From contig JBBPIJ010000005.1 in the NCBI GenBank assembly GCA_038040395.1, forward strand, positions 1-64,000: a DNA stretch of 64,000 nt, in the 5' to 3' direction. A program made the translations under genes and the position numbers. The stretch is from VAXT01 sp038040395 (GTDB lineage Bacteria > Actinomycetota > Thermoleophilia > Gaiellales > Gaiellaceae). Below, one piece after another: positions 49,372 through 58,182 of this stretch. The notes beneath the pieces were generated by a model. It was not told the DNA's origin. It saw only the letters and a list, made by a program, of their open reading frames with translations, and did not search any database. How positions within the stretch are numbered: position 1 is the first letter of the stretch; the number at the start of each line of letters is the position of its first letter.

Positions 49372-49909
49372 CGGAGGCGCTCTCTTCCTTCGGCCCCGCG
49401 ACCACCACCCTCGCGGGTCGCAGGACGCGGTCGCCGAGGCGGTAGCCCTTCTGGAGCACCTCGATCACGTCGCCCTCGTCGGCCGCGGAAGGTTGGGTGA
49501 GGAGCGCCTCGTGCACGTGCGGGTCGAACTTGCCGTCCGTCTCCACGGGCGCGAGCCCTTCTCGCTCGAGGATCTGCTCGAGCTGGCGGTGGACGAGCTT
49601 GACGCCTTCCTCGAGCTTCGCCTCCTCGTGCGCATTCGCGGCCTCCAGAGCCCTTTCCAGGTCGTCGACCACGGGCAGGAGCTCCTTCACGATCCGCTCG
49701 CCGGCCCGCGCGACCAGGCTCTCCTGGTCGCGCGCGGCCCGCTTGCGGTAATTGTCGAAGTCGGCCTTGACCCGCTGGAGCGTCTCGATCAGCTCCTCGT
49801 TCTCAACTCGGAGCGCCTCCAGCTCGACCTCTTCGGCCGACCTTTCAGACTTAGCAACAGACTGTTGCAAAGTCTCTTCGGCGTTGTCCTTTGGCTGCTC
49901 GACGGTCAT
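49355..49909 (-). CDS. grpE: Nucleotide exchange factor GrpE
   Basis: 184 aa. Long N-terminal coiled coil (RVENEELIETLQRVKADFDNYRKRA), then ELLPVVDDLERAL and beta domain GKFDPHVHEALLTQP, VLQKGYRLGDRVLRPARVVVA. It releases ADP from DnaK. ATG start shares a base with the dnaK stop. Confidence 0.97.
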   Translation of the reverse strand: MTVEQPKDNAEETLQQSVAKSERSAEEVELEALRVENEELIETLQRVKADFDNYRKRAARDQESLVARAGERIVKELLPVVDDLERALEAANAHEEAKLEEGVKLVHRQLEQILEREGLAPVETDGKFDPHVHEALLTQPSAADEGDVIEVLQKGYRLGDRVLRPARVVVAGPKEESASDGDEA

Positions 49910-51822
49910 TACGACTTCTTGACTTCCTCTTCGTCGATGACCTCGTAGTCGGCCTCCTCGACGACCTCGTCGTCAGACGCAGCCGCACCGTTCCCGCCGG
50001 TCTGGGCCCCCGCCTGCGCGGCGGTCGCCTGGGCGTAGACGGCCTCGGCCAGCTTCTGCGACGCCTCCTGGAGCGCCTCAGTCTTGGCCTTGATCTCGTT
50101 CACCTCCGTGCTCTCGAGCACGCCTTTCAGCTCCATGATCCGGCCCTCGATCGTCGAGGCCTCGGACTCGTCGAGCTTCTCGCGATGCTCCTTGAGCGTG
50201 CGCTCGGTCTGGTAGGCGAGCTGCTCCGCCAGGTTGCGGGCGTCCGCGAGCTCGCGCAGCTTGTGCGCCTCGTCGCGGTGCGTCTCGGCCTCCTTGACCA
50301 TGCGCTCGACCTCGTCCTCGTTCAGGCCAGAGCCGCCTTCGATCTGGATCTGCTGCTCGTTGCCCGTGCCGAGATCCTTCGCGGAGACGTTGATGATCCC
50401 GTTCGCGTCGATGTCGAACGTGACTTCGACCTGCGGCAGTCCGCGCGGCGCCGGCGGGATGCCGACGAGCTGGAACTTGCCGAGCGTCTTGTTGAAGGCG
50501 ACCATCTCCGACTCGCCCTGCGCGACGTGGATCTCGACCGAGGGCTGATTGTCCTCGGCGGTCGAGAACGTCTCGGACTTCTTCGTCGGAATCGTCGTGT
50601 TGCGATCGATGAGCTTGGTGAACACGCCGCCCTTCGTCTCGATGCCGAGCGAGAGCGGAGTGACGTCGAGGAGAAGCACGTCCTTGACCTCGCCCTTGAG
50701 GACACCGCCCTGGATGGCCGCGCCGACGGCGACGACCTCGTCCGGGTTGACGCCCTTGTGGGGCTCCTTGCCGATCAGCTTCTTGACCTCGTCGACGACG
50801 GCGGGCATGCGGGTCATGCCGCCGACCAGGACGACGTGGTCGATCGCGCTCGGCTCGAGACCGGCGTCCGCGAGCGCCTGCTTGGTGGGCTCGACGGTCC
50901 GCGCGAGCAGGTCGGCGCTCAGCTCGTTCAGCTTCGCGCGCGTGAGCTGGAGGTCGAGGTGCTTCGGGCCATCCTGAGTCGCGGTGATGAACGGCAGGTT
51001 GACCTGCGTCGTCATCGTGGAGGACAGCTCCATCTTCGCCTTCTCGGCTGCTTCGTAGAGCCGCTGGAGGGCCATCTTGTCCGCGGCCAGATCGATGCCC
51101 TGGTCCTTCTTGAACTCGGCCACCATCCAGTCGACGATCGCCTTGTCGAAGTTGTCGCCGCCGAGGTGGTTGTCGCCGTTCGTGGCCTTCACCTCGAAGA
51201 CGCCCTCACCGAGCTCGAGGATCGACACGTCGAACGTGCCGCCGCCGAGGTCCCAGACGAGGATCGTCTGATCGGCTTCCTTGTCGAGCCCGTACGCGAG
51301 TGCTGCCGCTGTCGGCTCGTTGATGATGCGGACGACGTTCAGGCCGGCGACCTTGCCGGCGTCCTTGGTCGCCTCGCGCTGCGCGTTGTTGAAGTAGGCC
51401 GGAACGGTGACGACCGCGTCCACGACCGGCTCGCCGAGATAAGCCTCGGCGTCGGTCTTCAGCTTCTGGAGGATCATCGCCGAGATCTCCGGCGGCGCGT
51501 ACTCCTTGCCCTCGGCCTTGACGCGCACGTCGCCATTCGGGCCCTGGACGACCTCGTAGGGGACGATCTTCATCTCCTCCGAGACCTCGTCGAACTTCCG
51601 GCCCATGAAGCGCTTGATCGAGAAGATCGTGTTCTGGGGGTTCGTTACCTGCTGGCGCTTCGCCGGGGGGCCGACGAGGCGCTGACCGTCCTTCGTGAAC
51701 GCGACGACGGACGGCGTCGTGCGGCCGCCCTCGGCGTTCGGGATGACGGTAGGCTCACCGCCCTCGAGCACGGCCATGCAAGAGTTGGTCGTGCCGAGGT
51801 CGATTCCAATGGTCTTCGCCAT
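49909..51822 (-). CDS. dnaK: Chaperone DnaK (Hsp70)
   Basis: 637 aa. ATPase signatures IGIDLGTTNSCMAVLEGG, DLGGGTFDVSILELG and VVLVGGMTRMPAV; substrate domain with DVTPLSLGIETKGG; C-terminal lid and acidic tail. ATG at 51822 follows AAGGAG (SD). The same SD sits in ACTCAAGGAG, a HAIR-like half-site; TATACT (51867-51872) is a candidate -10 box. Confidence 0.98.
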   Translation of the reverse strand: MAKTIGIDLGTTNSCMAVLEGGEPTVIPNAEGGRTTPSVVAFTKDGQRLVGPPAKRQQVTNPQNTIFSIKRFMGRKFDEVSEEMKIVPYEVVQGPNGDVRVKAEGKEYAPPEISAMILQKLKTDAEAYLGEPVVDAVVTVPAYFNNAQREATKDAGKVAGLNVVRIINEPTAAALAYGLDKEADQTILVWDLGGGTFDVSILELGEGVFEVKATNGDNHLGGDNFDKAIVDWMVAEFKKDQGIDLAADKMALQRLYEAAEKAKMELSSTMTTQVNLPFITATQDGPKHLDLQLTRAKLNELSADLLARTVEPTKQALADAGLEPSAIDHVVLVGGMTRMPAVVDEVKKLIGKEPHKGVNPDEVVAVGAAIQGGVLKGEVKDVLLLDVTPLSLGIETKGGVFTKLIDRNTTIPTKKSETFSTAEDNQPSVEIHVAQGESEMVAFNKTLGKFQLVGIPPAPRGLPQVEVTFDIDANGIINVSAKDLGTGNEQQIQIEGGSGLNEDEVERMVKEAETHRDEAHKLRELADARNLAEQLAYQTERTLKEHREKLDESEASTIEGRIMELKGVLESTEVNEIKAKTEALQEASQKLAEAVYAQATAAQAGAQTGGNGAAASDDEVVEEADYEVIDEEEVKKS

Positions 51823-51885
51823 GCGAGTTGCTCCTTGAGTCTGTGATTGCAAGAAATCTAAGTGTCAGTATAGCAAGGGGGGACA

Positions 51886-52974
51886 GTGACCGATCCACGT
51901 GTTGAGCAGTACGCAGAACTCCTCGTCAACCGGTGCGTCGACGTCCAGCCCGGCTGGGAGGTGCTCGTGGTGGGGAGCCCGGCCGCAAGACCGCTGCTCG
52001 AGGAGGTGGTGCGCGCGATCGGGCGGCGGAAGGCCGTCCCCGTCGTCCAGATGAGCTTCTCGGGCATGGACTACTGGCCGTTGGAGGCCGTGTGGGCCGA
52101 GACCGCCCCGCCCGAGCTCGTGGCCGAGCGCAGCCCGCTCCGCGTCAAGCTCGAGGACGAGTGCGACGCGTGGATCCGGATCGGCGCCCCGGAGAACACC
52201 CGCGAAGGAGCGGACCTCAGCCGCGAGCACCAGAACGCGATCGCAAACGCGGCTCACGCCCTGATTTCTCGCCGGCTCGGGCTCGAGATTCCGTGGGTCA
52301 CGTGCCGGTATCCGACTTCCGCGCTCGCCCAGGAAGCGGGAATGAGCCTCCGAGCGTTCGAGGAATTCCTCTACGGCGCGGTACTGCTGGACTGGGACGA
52401 GGAGGGCCGGAAGATGGAGCGGATCAAAGAGCGCTTCGACCCTGCCGAGGAGGTGCGGATCGTCGGCCACGACACCGACCTGCGGTTCAGCATCGCGGGC
52501 CGCGAGGGCATCGTCGACGACGGCCATCTGAACATGCCCGGCGGCGAGGTCTTCTATAGCCCGGTCGAGGACTCGACCGAGGGCGTCGTCAGCTTCTCCG
52601 AGTTCCCGGCGGTCCAGGAGCCGGACGTCGTCGACGGCGTCCGGATGCGGTACGAGAACGGCCGCGTGGTCGAGGCATCGGCGACCGCGAACGAGGAGGC
52701 GCTGCTCACCGCGCTCGATCGCGACGAAGGGGCACGCGTCCTCGGAGAGTTCGGGATCGGCTGCAACCCCGGCATTCAGCGGCACATGAGGAACACCCTC
52801 TTCGACGAGAAGATGTACGGGACGATCCACTTGGCGGTCGGCGCAGGCTTCGGCGTCGCCGGCGGCAAGAACCAGAGCGCGACGCACTGGGACATGGTCA
52901 AGGACCTGCGGAACGGCGGCCGGATCGAGCTCGACGGCGAGGTCGTCCAGGAGAACGGCGAGTGGACGTTCTGA
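51886..52974 (+). CDS. M29-family aminopeptidase
   Basis: 362 aa metallo-aminopeptidase (AmpS/PepS type). Metal-ligand segments at the C-terminal half include VVEASATANEEALL, LGEFGIGCNPG, GTIHLAVGAGFG and ATHWDMV. Cytosolic. GTG start after AAGGGGGGA (SD). Divergent from dnaK with a 63-bp gap; ends 77 bp inside the convergent EamA gene. Confidence 0.93.
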   Translation: MTDPRVEQYAELLVNRCVDVQPGWEVLVVGSPAARPLLEEVVRAIGRRKAVPVVQMSFSGMDYWPLEAVWAETAPPELVAERSPLRVKLEDECDAWIRIGAPENTREGADLSREHQNAIANAAHALISRRLGLEIPWVTCRYPTSALAQEAGMSLRAFEEFLYGAVLLDWDEEGRKMERIKERFDPAEEVRIVGHDTDLRFSIAGREGIVDDGHLNMPGGEVFYSPVEDSTEGVVSFSEFPAVQEPDVVDGVRMRYENGRVVEASATANEEALLTALDRDEGARVLGEFGIGCNPGIQRHMRNTLFDEKMYGTIHLAVGAGFGVAGGKNQSATHWDMVKDLRNGGRIELDGEVVQENGEWTF

Positions 52975-53812
52975 TCGCTTCCGCAACTGCGGGCTCAGAG
53001 ACGACGATGCCCGCGAGGATGACTGCACACCCCGCCCAGCCCAGCGCGCCGAGGCGGTCACCCGCCAGGAGATAGCCGAAGAGACCGGCAAAGACGGGCT
53101 CCATCGCGTAGATGAGCGCCGTCCGGGCTGCGCTGATGCTGCGCTGCGCCCAGGTCTGGATGAGGTAGGCGAGCGCGCTCGCGAAGACTCCCGTCACAAG
53201 GAGCGCTGCCCAGACGGTGCCGCCGCGGGGGAGCTCGAGCTCGCCCAGGGCGACGGCGATCACGGTGAACCCGACGAAGGCGACGAGCATCTGGACGAGC
53301 GTCAGCGCAAGCGGGTCGTAGTGCGGCGCGAAGCGACCCGTGAGAGGGATCTGGAATCCGAAGGCGATTGCGCAACCGAGCACGAGCAGATCGCCGACCG
53401 CGGAGCCCGCATTGATGCCCGAGAGCATCGCGAAGCCGACCGTGGCGAGCGCGACGCCGATCCAGACGGCGCGTCCGATTCGTTCCCGGAAGAGCAGCAG
53501 CGCGACGAGCGGCACGAGCACCACGTAGAGCCCGGTGATGAAGCCTGCGCTGGACGCAGTCGTCCGCTCGAGGCCCGCGGTCTGGAGGGCGTATCCTGCC
53601 GCGAGGAGCACCCCGAGGAGGACGCCCGCGCCGAGGCCGCGACGCCCGAGCGAGCGAAGCCGCGGGAGCCCTGGGACGGCGAGCGTCGCGCTTGCGATCG
53701 CGAAGCGGACGGCGAGGAAGGCAAAGAGCGGGTAGGCCTCGACGGCATCCTTGACCTGGACGAACGTGACGCCCCAGACCGCGGTGACGAGAACGAGCGC
53801 GAAAAGCGCCAC
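52898..53812 (-). CDS. EamA/DMT-superfamily transporter
   Basis: 304 aa with ten TM helices in two EamA repeats (first: ALVLVTAVWGVTFVQVKDA, LAVRFAIASATLAV, FITGLYVVLVPL; second from about 145: GDLLVLGCAIAFGFQIP onward, ALIYAMEPVFAGLFGYLLAGD). Substrate unknown. GTG start. The last 25 residues (Arg/Ser-rich) overlap the convergent aminopeptidase gene. Confidence 0.88.
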   Translation of the reverse strand: MALFALVLVTAVWGVTFVQVKDAVEAYPLFAFLAVRFAIASATLAVPGLPRLRSLGRRGLGAGVLLGVLLAAGYALQTAGLERTTASSAGFITGLYVVLVPLVALLLFRERIGRAVWIGVALATVGFAMLSGINAGSAVGDLLVLGCAIAFGFQIPLTGRFAPHYDPLALTLVQMLVAFVGFTVIAVALGELELPRGGTVWAALLVTGVFASALAYLIQTWAQRSISAARTALIYAMEPVFAGLFGYLLAGDRLGALGWAGCAVILAGIVVSEPAVAEAIRTSTRRSPGRPRRRARSGRRSAGP

Positions 53813-53835
53813 GCGCCCGATTCTCTACGAGACGG

Positions 53836-55638
53836 TCAGCGGCCGCGGCTGACGACGAGGTTCACGCGCGTGCCGGCCCGCACGCGTCTGCCCGCGCGCG
53901 GGCTTTGGGCGAGGACGCGGCCCCTCGCGCGCCGCGACCGTGCCCGGCGGATTCGCCCGGTCACGCAGTGCGCGCGCCTGATCAGCGTCCGGGCAACGGG
54001 AAGCTTCCTGCCGACGACCCGCGGCACCCGGCATCTACGAGTGGCGGGGGGCGGCGGCAGAGGAGGCGGTTCCACGGGCGGAGGTGGCGGAGGCTGACCG
54101 ACGAGGATCGACCCTGAGGCAGTCGTCTCGTTCCCCAGCGAGTCCGCCGCCCGGACGGAGACGACATACGAGCCCGGCGAGTACTCGTGGGAGACCAGGT
54201 CTCCCGTCGCGGTCCCGCCGTCGCCGAATGCCCACGTCGCCTCTCCCGCGACCGCCGACCAGACGTCGAACGGGTCGACCGAGAACACAACGGGGACGCC
54301 CGGTTCGGCGTGGTCGGGAATCGACAGGTCGTCGAGCACCGGCCCGGCGCCGTCGTAGGCAGCCACCTGGAGAAAATCGCCGGGCCGGCGCCAGGCGGCG
54401 ATCCCGTTTCCCGCCGGATCGGCCGCGACACCGATGTCCGTCGCAACGATGCCCGGCAGCGAGATGTCCTGCGAGGGCTGCCAGGGGCCACCGGCCGGGC
54501 GAATGGCCGCCCGCGCCGCGTACTCCACTCCTGTTAGCCGGTTCGGGTACGGCGGGGGAGGCGGCGGCTGGGTCGTGCGCTGCCACACGGCGAAGGCCTT
54601 GCCTGTCGCATCAAGCGCGATCGCGGGCCAGCGATGGGTGATGCCCTGGCTGACGGTCTCCGCCGCGCCCCAGGACCCACCGAAGGGAAGAGCGGCTGCC
54701 TGGATGATGCTCTGCGACCCTCCTCCCTGCCAGATCGCGATCGCGTTCCCGAGGCGGTCGAGCGCGATGTCCGTGCTCTGGTTGCTGCCCTGGCCGATCG
54801 GGATCCATGGCTCCCAGCTTCCGGCCGAGACCAGCCGCCTGCTGGCGACCACTCCGGAGTTGAGACCTTCTCGGTGATCGAAGACGACGACGGCGTTGCC
54901 CGCATCGTCGAGCCCCACGGAGGCGAACCCGTTCGCCGTGATGCCGCCCCCGGTAGCGATCGTCTGCGGCGAGCCCCAGGCTTGGGCCTCAGCACTCCGA
55001 AACGACGACACGAGATAGCCGTCAGGGAGCGTCGAGACCACGATCGCGCCACCGCTCGCGCCGACGGCAAGCGCCGGCTCGTAATCCGAGGCGGGTGGAG
55101 TCGTGACGGGCTCCGGAGACCCCCACATACCCGTTTCGACCGGCCGGAACGACGCCTTAATCGACAGCTCGCCCGCGCGCGCCCGACCCCAGGCCGCGAA
55201 GGCATCGCCCGCGCGGTCGACGGCGATCTGGGGCGACTGCGCGGTGTCCAGCGGCGACGAGATCGTCTGCGCCGGTCCCCACGCTGCGCCGGGAGGCCGG
55301 ACGGCGGCCTCCACGAGCCCGGCCCGCAGCCAGACGGCGATCGCGGTTCCCGCTCCAGTAACTGCGATCCTTGGCCCGGTTCCCCCGGCCGCCACGAGCG
55401 TCTGAGGAGATTCCCACGTGCCGGCGGCGGCAGGGCGCGAGGCGCTCAGGATCGCTCCATCGCTTGCCCAGACGGCAAAGACGCTCCCCAGAGAGTCCGT
55501 CGCCACCGAGGGGGTGCTGACAGGGCCCGCCGTCGGGGTGACGTCGTGCGGTGAAAGCCATTGGCCCGCCGCCTGGGCGGGTGCCGCCGCAGCGAGCGCG
55601 AGGACGACGACGATCCCCGCACGTCGCAGGCTGCACAT
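53836..55638 (-). CDS. Secreted beta-propeller protein with PKD and PASTA-like domains
   Basis: 600 aa. Signal peptide (about 1-24); about seven repeated blades with the pattern GNAIAxW and WGxPQTI (about 25-415); a PKD domain near 435-515 (VPVVFSVDPFDVWSAV, GDGGTATGDLVSHEYSPG); a proline-rich linker; and a C-terminal PASTA-like module CRVPRVVGRKLPVARTLI to NLVVSRGR with two Cys. The architecture matches the protein at 44943-46424. Ligand unknown. Confidence 0.82.
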   Translation of the reverse strand: MCSLRRAGIVVVLALAAAAPAQAAGQWLSPHDVTPTAGPVSTPSVATDSLGSVFAVWASDGAILSASRPAAAGTWESPQTLVAAGGTGPRIAVTGAGTAIAVWLRAGLVEAAVRPPGAAWGPAQTISSPLDTAQSPQIAVDRAGDAFAAWGRARAGELSIKASFRPVETGMWGSPEPVTTPPASDYEPALAVGASGGAIVVSTLPDGYLVSSFRSAEAQAWGSPQTIATGGGITANGFASVGLDDAGNAVVVFDHREGLNSGVVASRRLVSAGSWEPWIPIGQGSNQSTDIALDRLGNAIAIWQGGGSQSIIQAAALPFGGSWGAAETVSQGITHRWPAIALDATGKAFAVWQRTTQPPPPPPYPNRLTGVEYAARAAIRPAGGPWQPSQDISLPGIVATDIGVAADPAGNGIAAWRRPGDFLQVAAYDGAGPVLDDLSIPDHAEPGVPVVFSVDPFDVWSAVAGEATWAFGDGGTATGDLVSHEYSPGSYVVSVRAADSLGNETTASGSILVGQPPPPPPVEPPPLPPPPATRRCRVPRVVGRKLPVARTLIRRAHCVTGRIRRARSRRARGRVLAQSPRAGRRVRAGTRVNLVVSRGR

Positions 55639-55705
55639 GGGCTTTTCGTATCACAGTGGCCGCGGCGTTCAAACTACGCAGCGCCGGCGCACACGCGCGA
55701 GGAGC

Positions 55706-56230
55706 TCATTCCTTGCGCGCCGACACCAGGATCGCACGTAGCCAGCGGCGGCGGATGAGCGCCGAGAACGGGCCAACGGCGAGCCAGTAGAGGCGGAACG
55801 CGCGCAGCGCTCTTCCGTCGGCCGCTTTGACGCGGGTCTCGGTCGTCAGGCGCGAGCCGCCCGGTATCCGCTCGGCGCGGAAGTCCGCGGCGGCCTTGAT
55901 CGTGCCGGGCACCGCAGCGGCGCGCCACGCTTCCGCGTCGCTGAGAGGGATGAGGCCTCCGCGGGGACGCCAGACCGCGCCCACCGCGCCCACGACCCAC
56001 TCGGTCTCGGTCTCAGCGAGCACGACGAAGCGATGGGCGGCGAAGAAGCCCTCGATCCTCTCGTCGCGGGCTGTCATGCCTCGGACGGTGACGAGTGCCC
56101 GGACGATTCCGTCCGGCGCGGCCGGCGCGCTCCGCGCGAGCTCGAGCGCGCGCTCGGGGCCGACGGGCAGCGCGATGTCGTGCCGCTCGCCGACGTCGAA
56201 CTCCGGCAGCCAGTCGTCGATCAGCGGCAC
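55706..56230 (-). CDS. SRPBCC-like hypothetical protein
   Basis: 174 aa. The pattern RHDIALPVGPERALELARSA, then AHRFVVLAETETEWVVG and SRLTTETRVKAADGRALR fits a START/polyketide-cyclase-like (SRPBCC) fold common in actinobacteria. No catalytic motif. GTG start; isolated between two secreted-protein genes. Confidence 0.65.
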   Translation of the reverse strand: MPLIDDWLPEFDVGERHDIALPVGPERALELARSAPAAPDGIVRALVTVRGMTARDERIEGFFAAHRFVVLAETETEWVVGAVGAVWRPRGGLIPLSDAEAWRAAAVPGTIKAAADFRAERIPGGSRLTTETRVKAADGRALRAFRLYWLAVGPFSALIRRRWLRAILVSARKE

Positions 56231-56275
56231 GCGGCGAGCCTACTTCAGCCATGTCCGGTGCCAGGCACGCACATG

Positions 56276-56309
56276 GCCAAAAGAGGAGGGCGCCCCGAGA
56301 GGCGCCCTC
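56276..56309 (-). terminator. Intrinsic terminator after the acidic repeat gene
   Basis: On the minus strand the 9-bp stem GAGGGCGCC/GGCGCCCTC (56301-56309 with 56286-56294, 6-nt loop) is followed by CTCTTTT. It lies 24 bp beyond the stop codon of the small gene at 56333-56509. Confidence 0.75.
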
Positions 56310-56332
56310 TTGTTCCAACGTGGTTCTAGGTG

Positions 56333-56509
56333 CTAGGCGGGTGCGTCGCTCGACTCGCCGCCCTCGTCGCCGCCCATACCGCCGCCGCCTTCATCCGGCG
56401 TGGTTCCTTCATCCGGCGTGGTTCCTTCGTCTGGCGTGGTTCCTTCGTCTGGCGTGGTTCCTTCGTCGGGGGTATCGGTTCCCGGAGTTTCCTGTTCCCA
56501 CTGCGACAT
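56333..56509 (-). CDS. Short acidic protein with TTPDEG tandem repeats
   Basis: 58 aa, MSQWEQETPGTDT then PDEGTT units repeated five times, ending in a Gly/Glu/Asp-rich tail. The ATG (56507-56509) is preceded by AAAGGAGA at a good distance. A clear SD, a separate terminator and only 18-bp-periodic differences argue for a real, expressed gene despite low complexity. No signal peptide; no known family; probably disordered. Confidence 0.7.
   Translation of the reverse strand: MSQWEQETPGTDTPDEGTTPDEGTTPDEGTTPDEGTTPDEGGGGMGGDEGGESSDAPA
56389..56470. repeat. 18-bp tandem repeat, about 4.5 copies
   Basis: Unit CTTCATCCGGCGTGGTTC with a second variant CTTCGTCTGGCGTGGTTC; copies start at 56389, 56407, 56425, 56443 and a partial at 56461. 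It encodes the PDEGTT repeats, and the unit length keeps the frame, so copy number can change without breaking the gene. Confidence 0.85.
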
Positions 56510-56596
56510 CTGATGTCTCCTTTCGAGGTTGACGCACCGCCGCACCGGCGGGCGTGTCCCGGTTTTTCCGCGAAACGCGGTCTGCCGAAACCTCGC

Positions 56597-56602
56597 TAGG
56601 CT
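56597..56602 (+). promoter_or_regulatory. Candidate -10 box of moaA
   Basis: TAGGCT lies exactly 6 nt before the moaA ATG with no SD between, consistent with a leaderless transcript. Confidence 0.42.
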
Positions 56603-56608
56603 CCCAGC

Positions 56609-57598
56609 ATGGAGCCACTCGTAGATTCCTGGGACCGCGAGATCCACAGCGTACGTGTCTCCGTGACCGACAAGTGCAACTTTCGCTGCAAGTACTGCAT
56701 GCCGGCGGAGGGGCTCGAATGGCTCCCGCGCGACGAGGTTCTGAGCTACGAGGAGATCGCGCGGCTCGTCCGCGTCCTGGCCTCCATGGGCGTCGACGAG
56801 GTGCGGTTGACGGGCGGTGAGCCGCTCGTGAGGCGTGACCTGCCCGTGCTCGTCTCACTCCTTGCGAAGACCCCAGGCGTGCGCGACCTCTCCTTGACGA
56901 CGAACGGCGTCCTTCTCGACCGCCTCGCGGGACCGCTCGTCGAGGCCGGGCTCACCCGGCTGAACGTCTCGCTCGACTCGCTCTCGCACGTGCGTTTCGC
57001 CGAGATCACCCGCCGCGACGCGCTCGATCGCGTGCTCGCCGGCCTCGCGGAAGCCGAGCGCTACCCGGAGCTGCGTCCGATCAAGGTCAACTGCGTCGCG
57101 ATCCGCGGCTTCACCGAGGAGGAAGTGCCGGCGCTTGCCGAGCTCGCGCGCCGCAAGCCGTACGTCGTCCGCTTCATCGAGTTCATGCCGCTCGACGCCG
57201 ACGAGGCCTGGCGCGAGGACGAAGTGCTCACGGGCGGTGAGATCCGCGCGCTGATCGAAGAGCGCTGGCCGCTCGAGGAGATCCCGGCGAAGGCGTCCTC
57301 GACGGCTCGCCGCTTCCGCTTCGCCGACGGCGCCGGCGAGATCGGCTTCGTGAACCCCGTCTCCGAACCGTTCTGCTCGAGCTGCGACCGGATCCGCCTG
57401 ACCGCGGACGGACAGCTGCGCACCTGCCTCTTCTCACGCCGGGAGTGGGACCTGAAGGCGCCCCTCCGAAACGGCGCGACCGACGACGAGCTCGCCGCGC
57501 TGATCCGCTTCGCCGTTCGCCACAAGGAGCTCAAGCACAAGATCAACGACCCAGGCTTCGTTCGGGCAAGCCGGTCAATGTCGCAGATCGGGGGATGA
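56609..57598 (+). CDS. moaA: GTP 3',8-cyclase MoaA
   Basis: 329 aa radical-SAM enzyme for the first step of molybdenum cofactor synthesis. N-terminal cluster CNFRCKYC (C23, C27, C30), RLTGGEPLVRRDL, and the C-terminal cluster FCSSCDRIRLTADGQLRTCL are intact. The normal terminal double-Gly is present (QIGG). No other moa gene is nearby. Its stop overlaps the next start (ATGA). Confidence 0.96.
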   Translation: MEPLVDSWDREIHSVRVSVTDKCNFRCKYCMPAEGLEWLPRDEVLSYEEIARLVRVLASMGVDEVRLTGGEPLVRRDLPVLVSLLAKTPGVRDLSLTTNGVLLDRLAGPLVEAGLTRLNVSLDSLSHVRFAEITRRDALDRVLAGLAEAERYPELRPIKVNCVAIRGFTEEEVPALAELARRKPYVVRFIEFMPLDADEAWREDEVLTGGEIRALIEERWPLEEIPAKASSTARRFRFADGAGEIGFVNPVSEPFCSSCDRIRLTADGQLRTCLFSRREWDLKAPLRNGATDDELAALIRFAVRHKELKHKINDPGFVRASRSMSQIGG

Positions 57599-58182
57599 AC
57601 TCCTTCCGGCGAGGCGACGTCGTCGTCGTTCGCGAGATCTGGAAGGGCCGCGTCTGGCCCGCCCTTGGCTTGTCGTGGAAGACAAGCCGGAGCAGCTCGC
57701 GCTCTACATCCCGAAGGGCACTCCGATGAGGATCCCACCCGGCTCGGGAATCCCGCGCGACGAATGGACACTCGAGGACGGGGTCTTCATCAATGACACC
57801 CTCCGCCTCACCAGGGCCGGGCGCCGCCCACTCCGTCCTCCTGTTCTGGGACGAAGGCGAATTCGAAGGTTGGTACGTCAATCTGGAGCGTCCGCTCGAG
57901 CGAACCGCTCTCGGCTTCGACTACCTCGACCGAGAACTCGACATCCATGTCCGCCCGGACCAATCCTGGGAATTCCTGGATGAGGACGAGTTCGAAGAAG
58001 CCCAGGACCTCGGCGTGATTCAACCCGACGAAGCTGCGGCCGTCCGGGCGGAGGCGGAACGCGTGATCGAACCCATCGAGGCCTGGGAAGCCCCGTTCTG
58101 TGACGGTTGGGAGCGCTGGCGACCGGAACGCAGTTGGGATGTCCCCTCATTGCCCGAGGGATGGGAGCTGGTCGTCACGTGA
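57595..58182 (+). pseudogene. DUF402 family gene with two compensating frameshifts
   Basis: Three pieces make one DUF402 protein. ATG 57595 gives MNSFRRGDVVVVREIWKGRVW; the next part (LVVEDKPEQLALYIPKGTP ... NDTLRLTR) is in another frame; then PGAAHSVLLFWDEGEFEGWY to VVT returns to the first frame. Shifts lie near 57657 (a missing G in a G/C run) and near 57811 (an extra G). DUF402 proteins are nucleoside-diphosphate phosphatase-like. Either a decayed gene or two sequencing errors; the second half is otherwise well conserved. Confidence 0.78.

Noticed and set aside
49891..51846. Long open frame on the plus strand opposite dnaK
   Set aside because: It is the antisense shadow of a highly conserved gene with GC-rich codon use; the protein has no domain and is dominated by Leu/Arg/Val/Asp runs.
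51834..51855. HAIR operator for HspR before dnaK
   Set aside because: CTTGAGT is a perfect left half-site, but the right half (TTGCAAG or TGCAAGA) matches poorly and the left half coincides with the dnaK SD, so it was not listed as a feature.
56560..56601. Possible third copy of the palindromic element (GTTTCGGCAGACC next to CTAGG)
   Set aside because: Only one degenerate end resembles the terminal repeat; there is no partner repeat and none of the conserved core.
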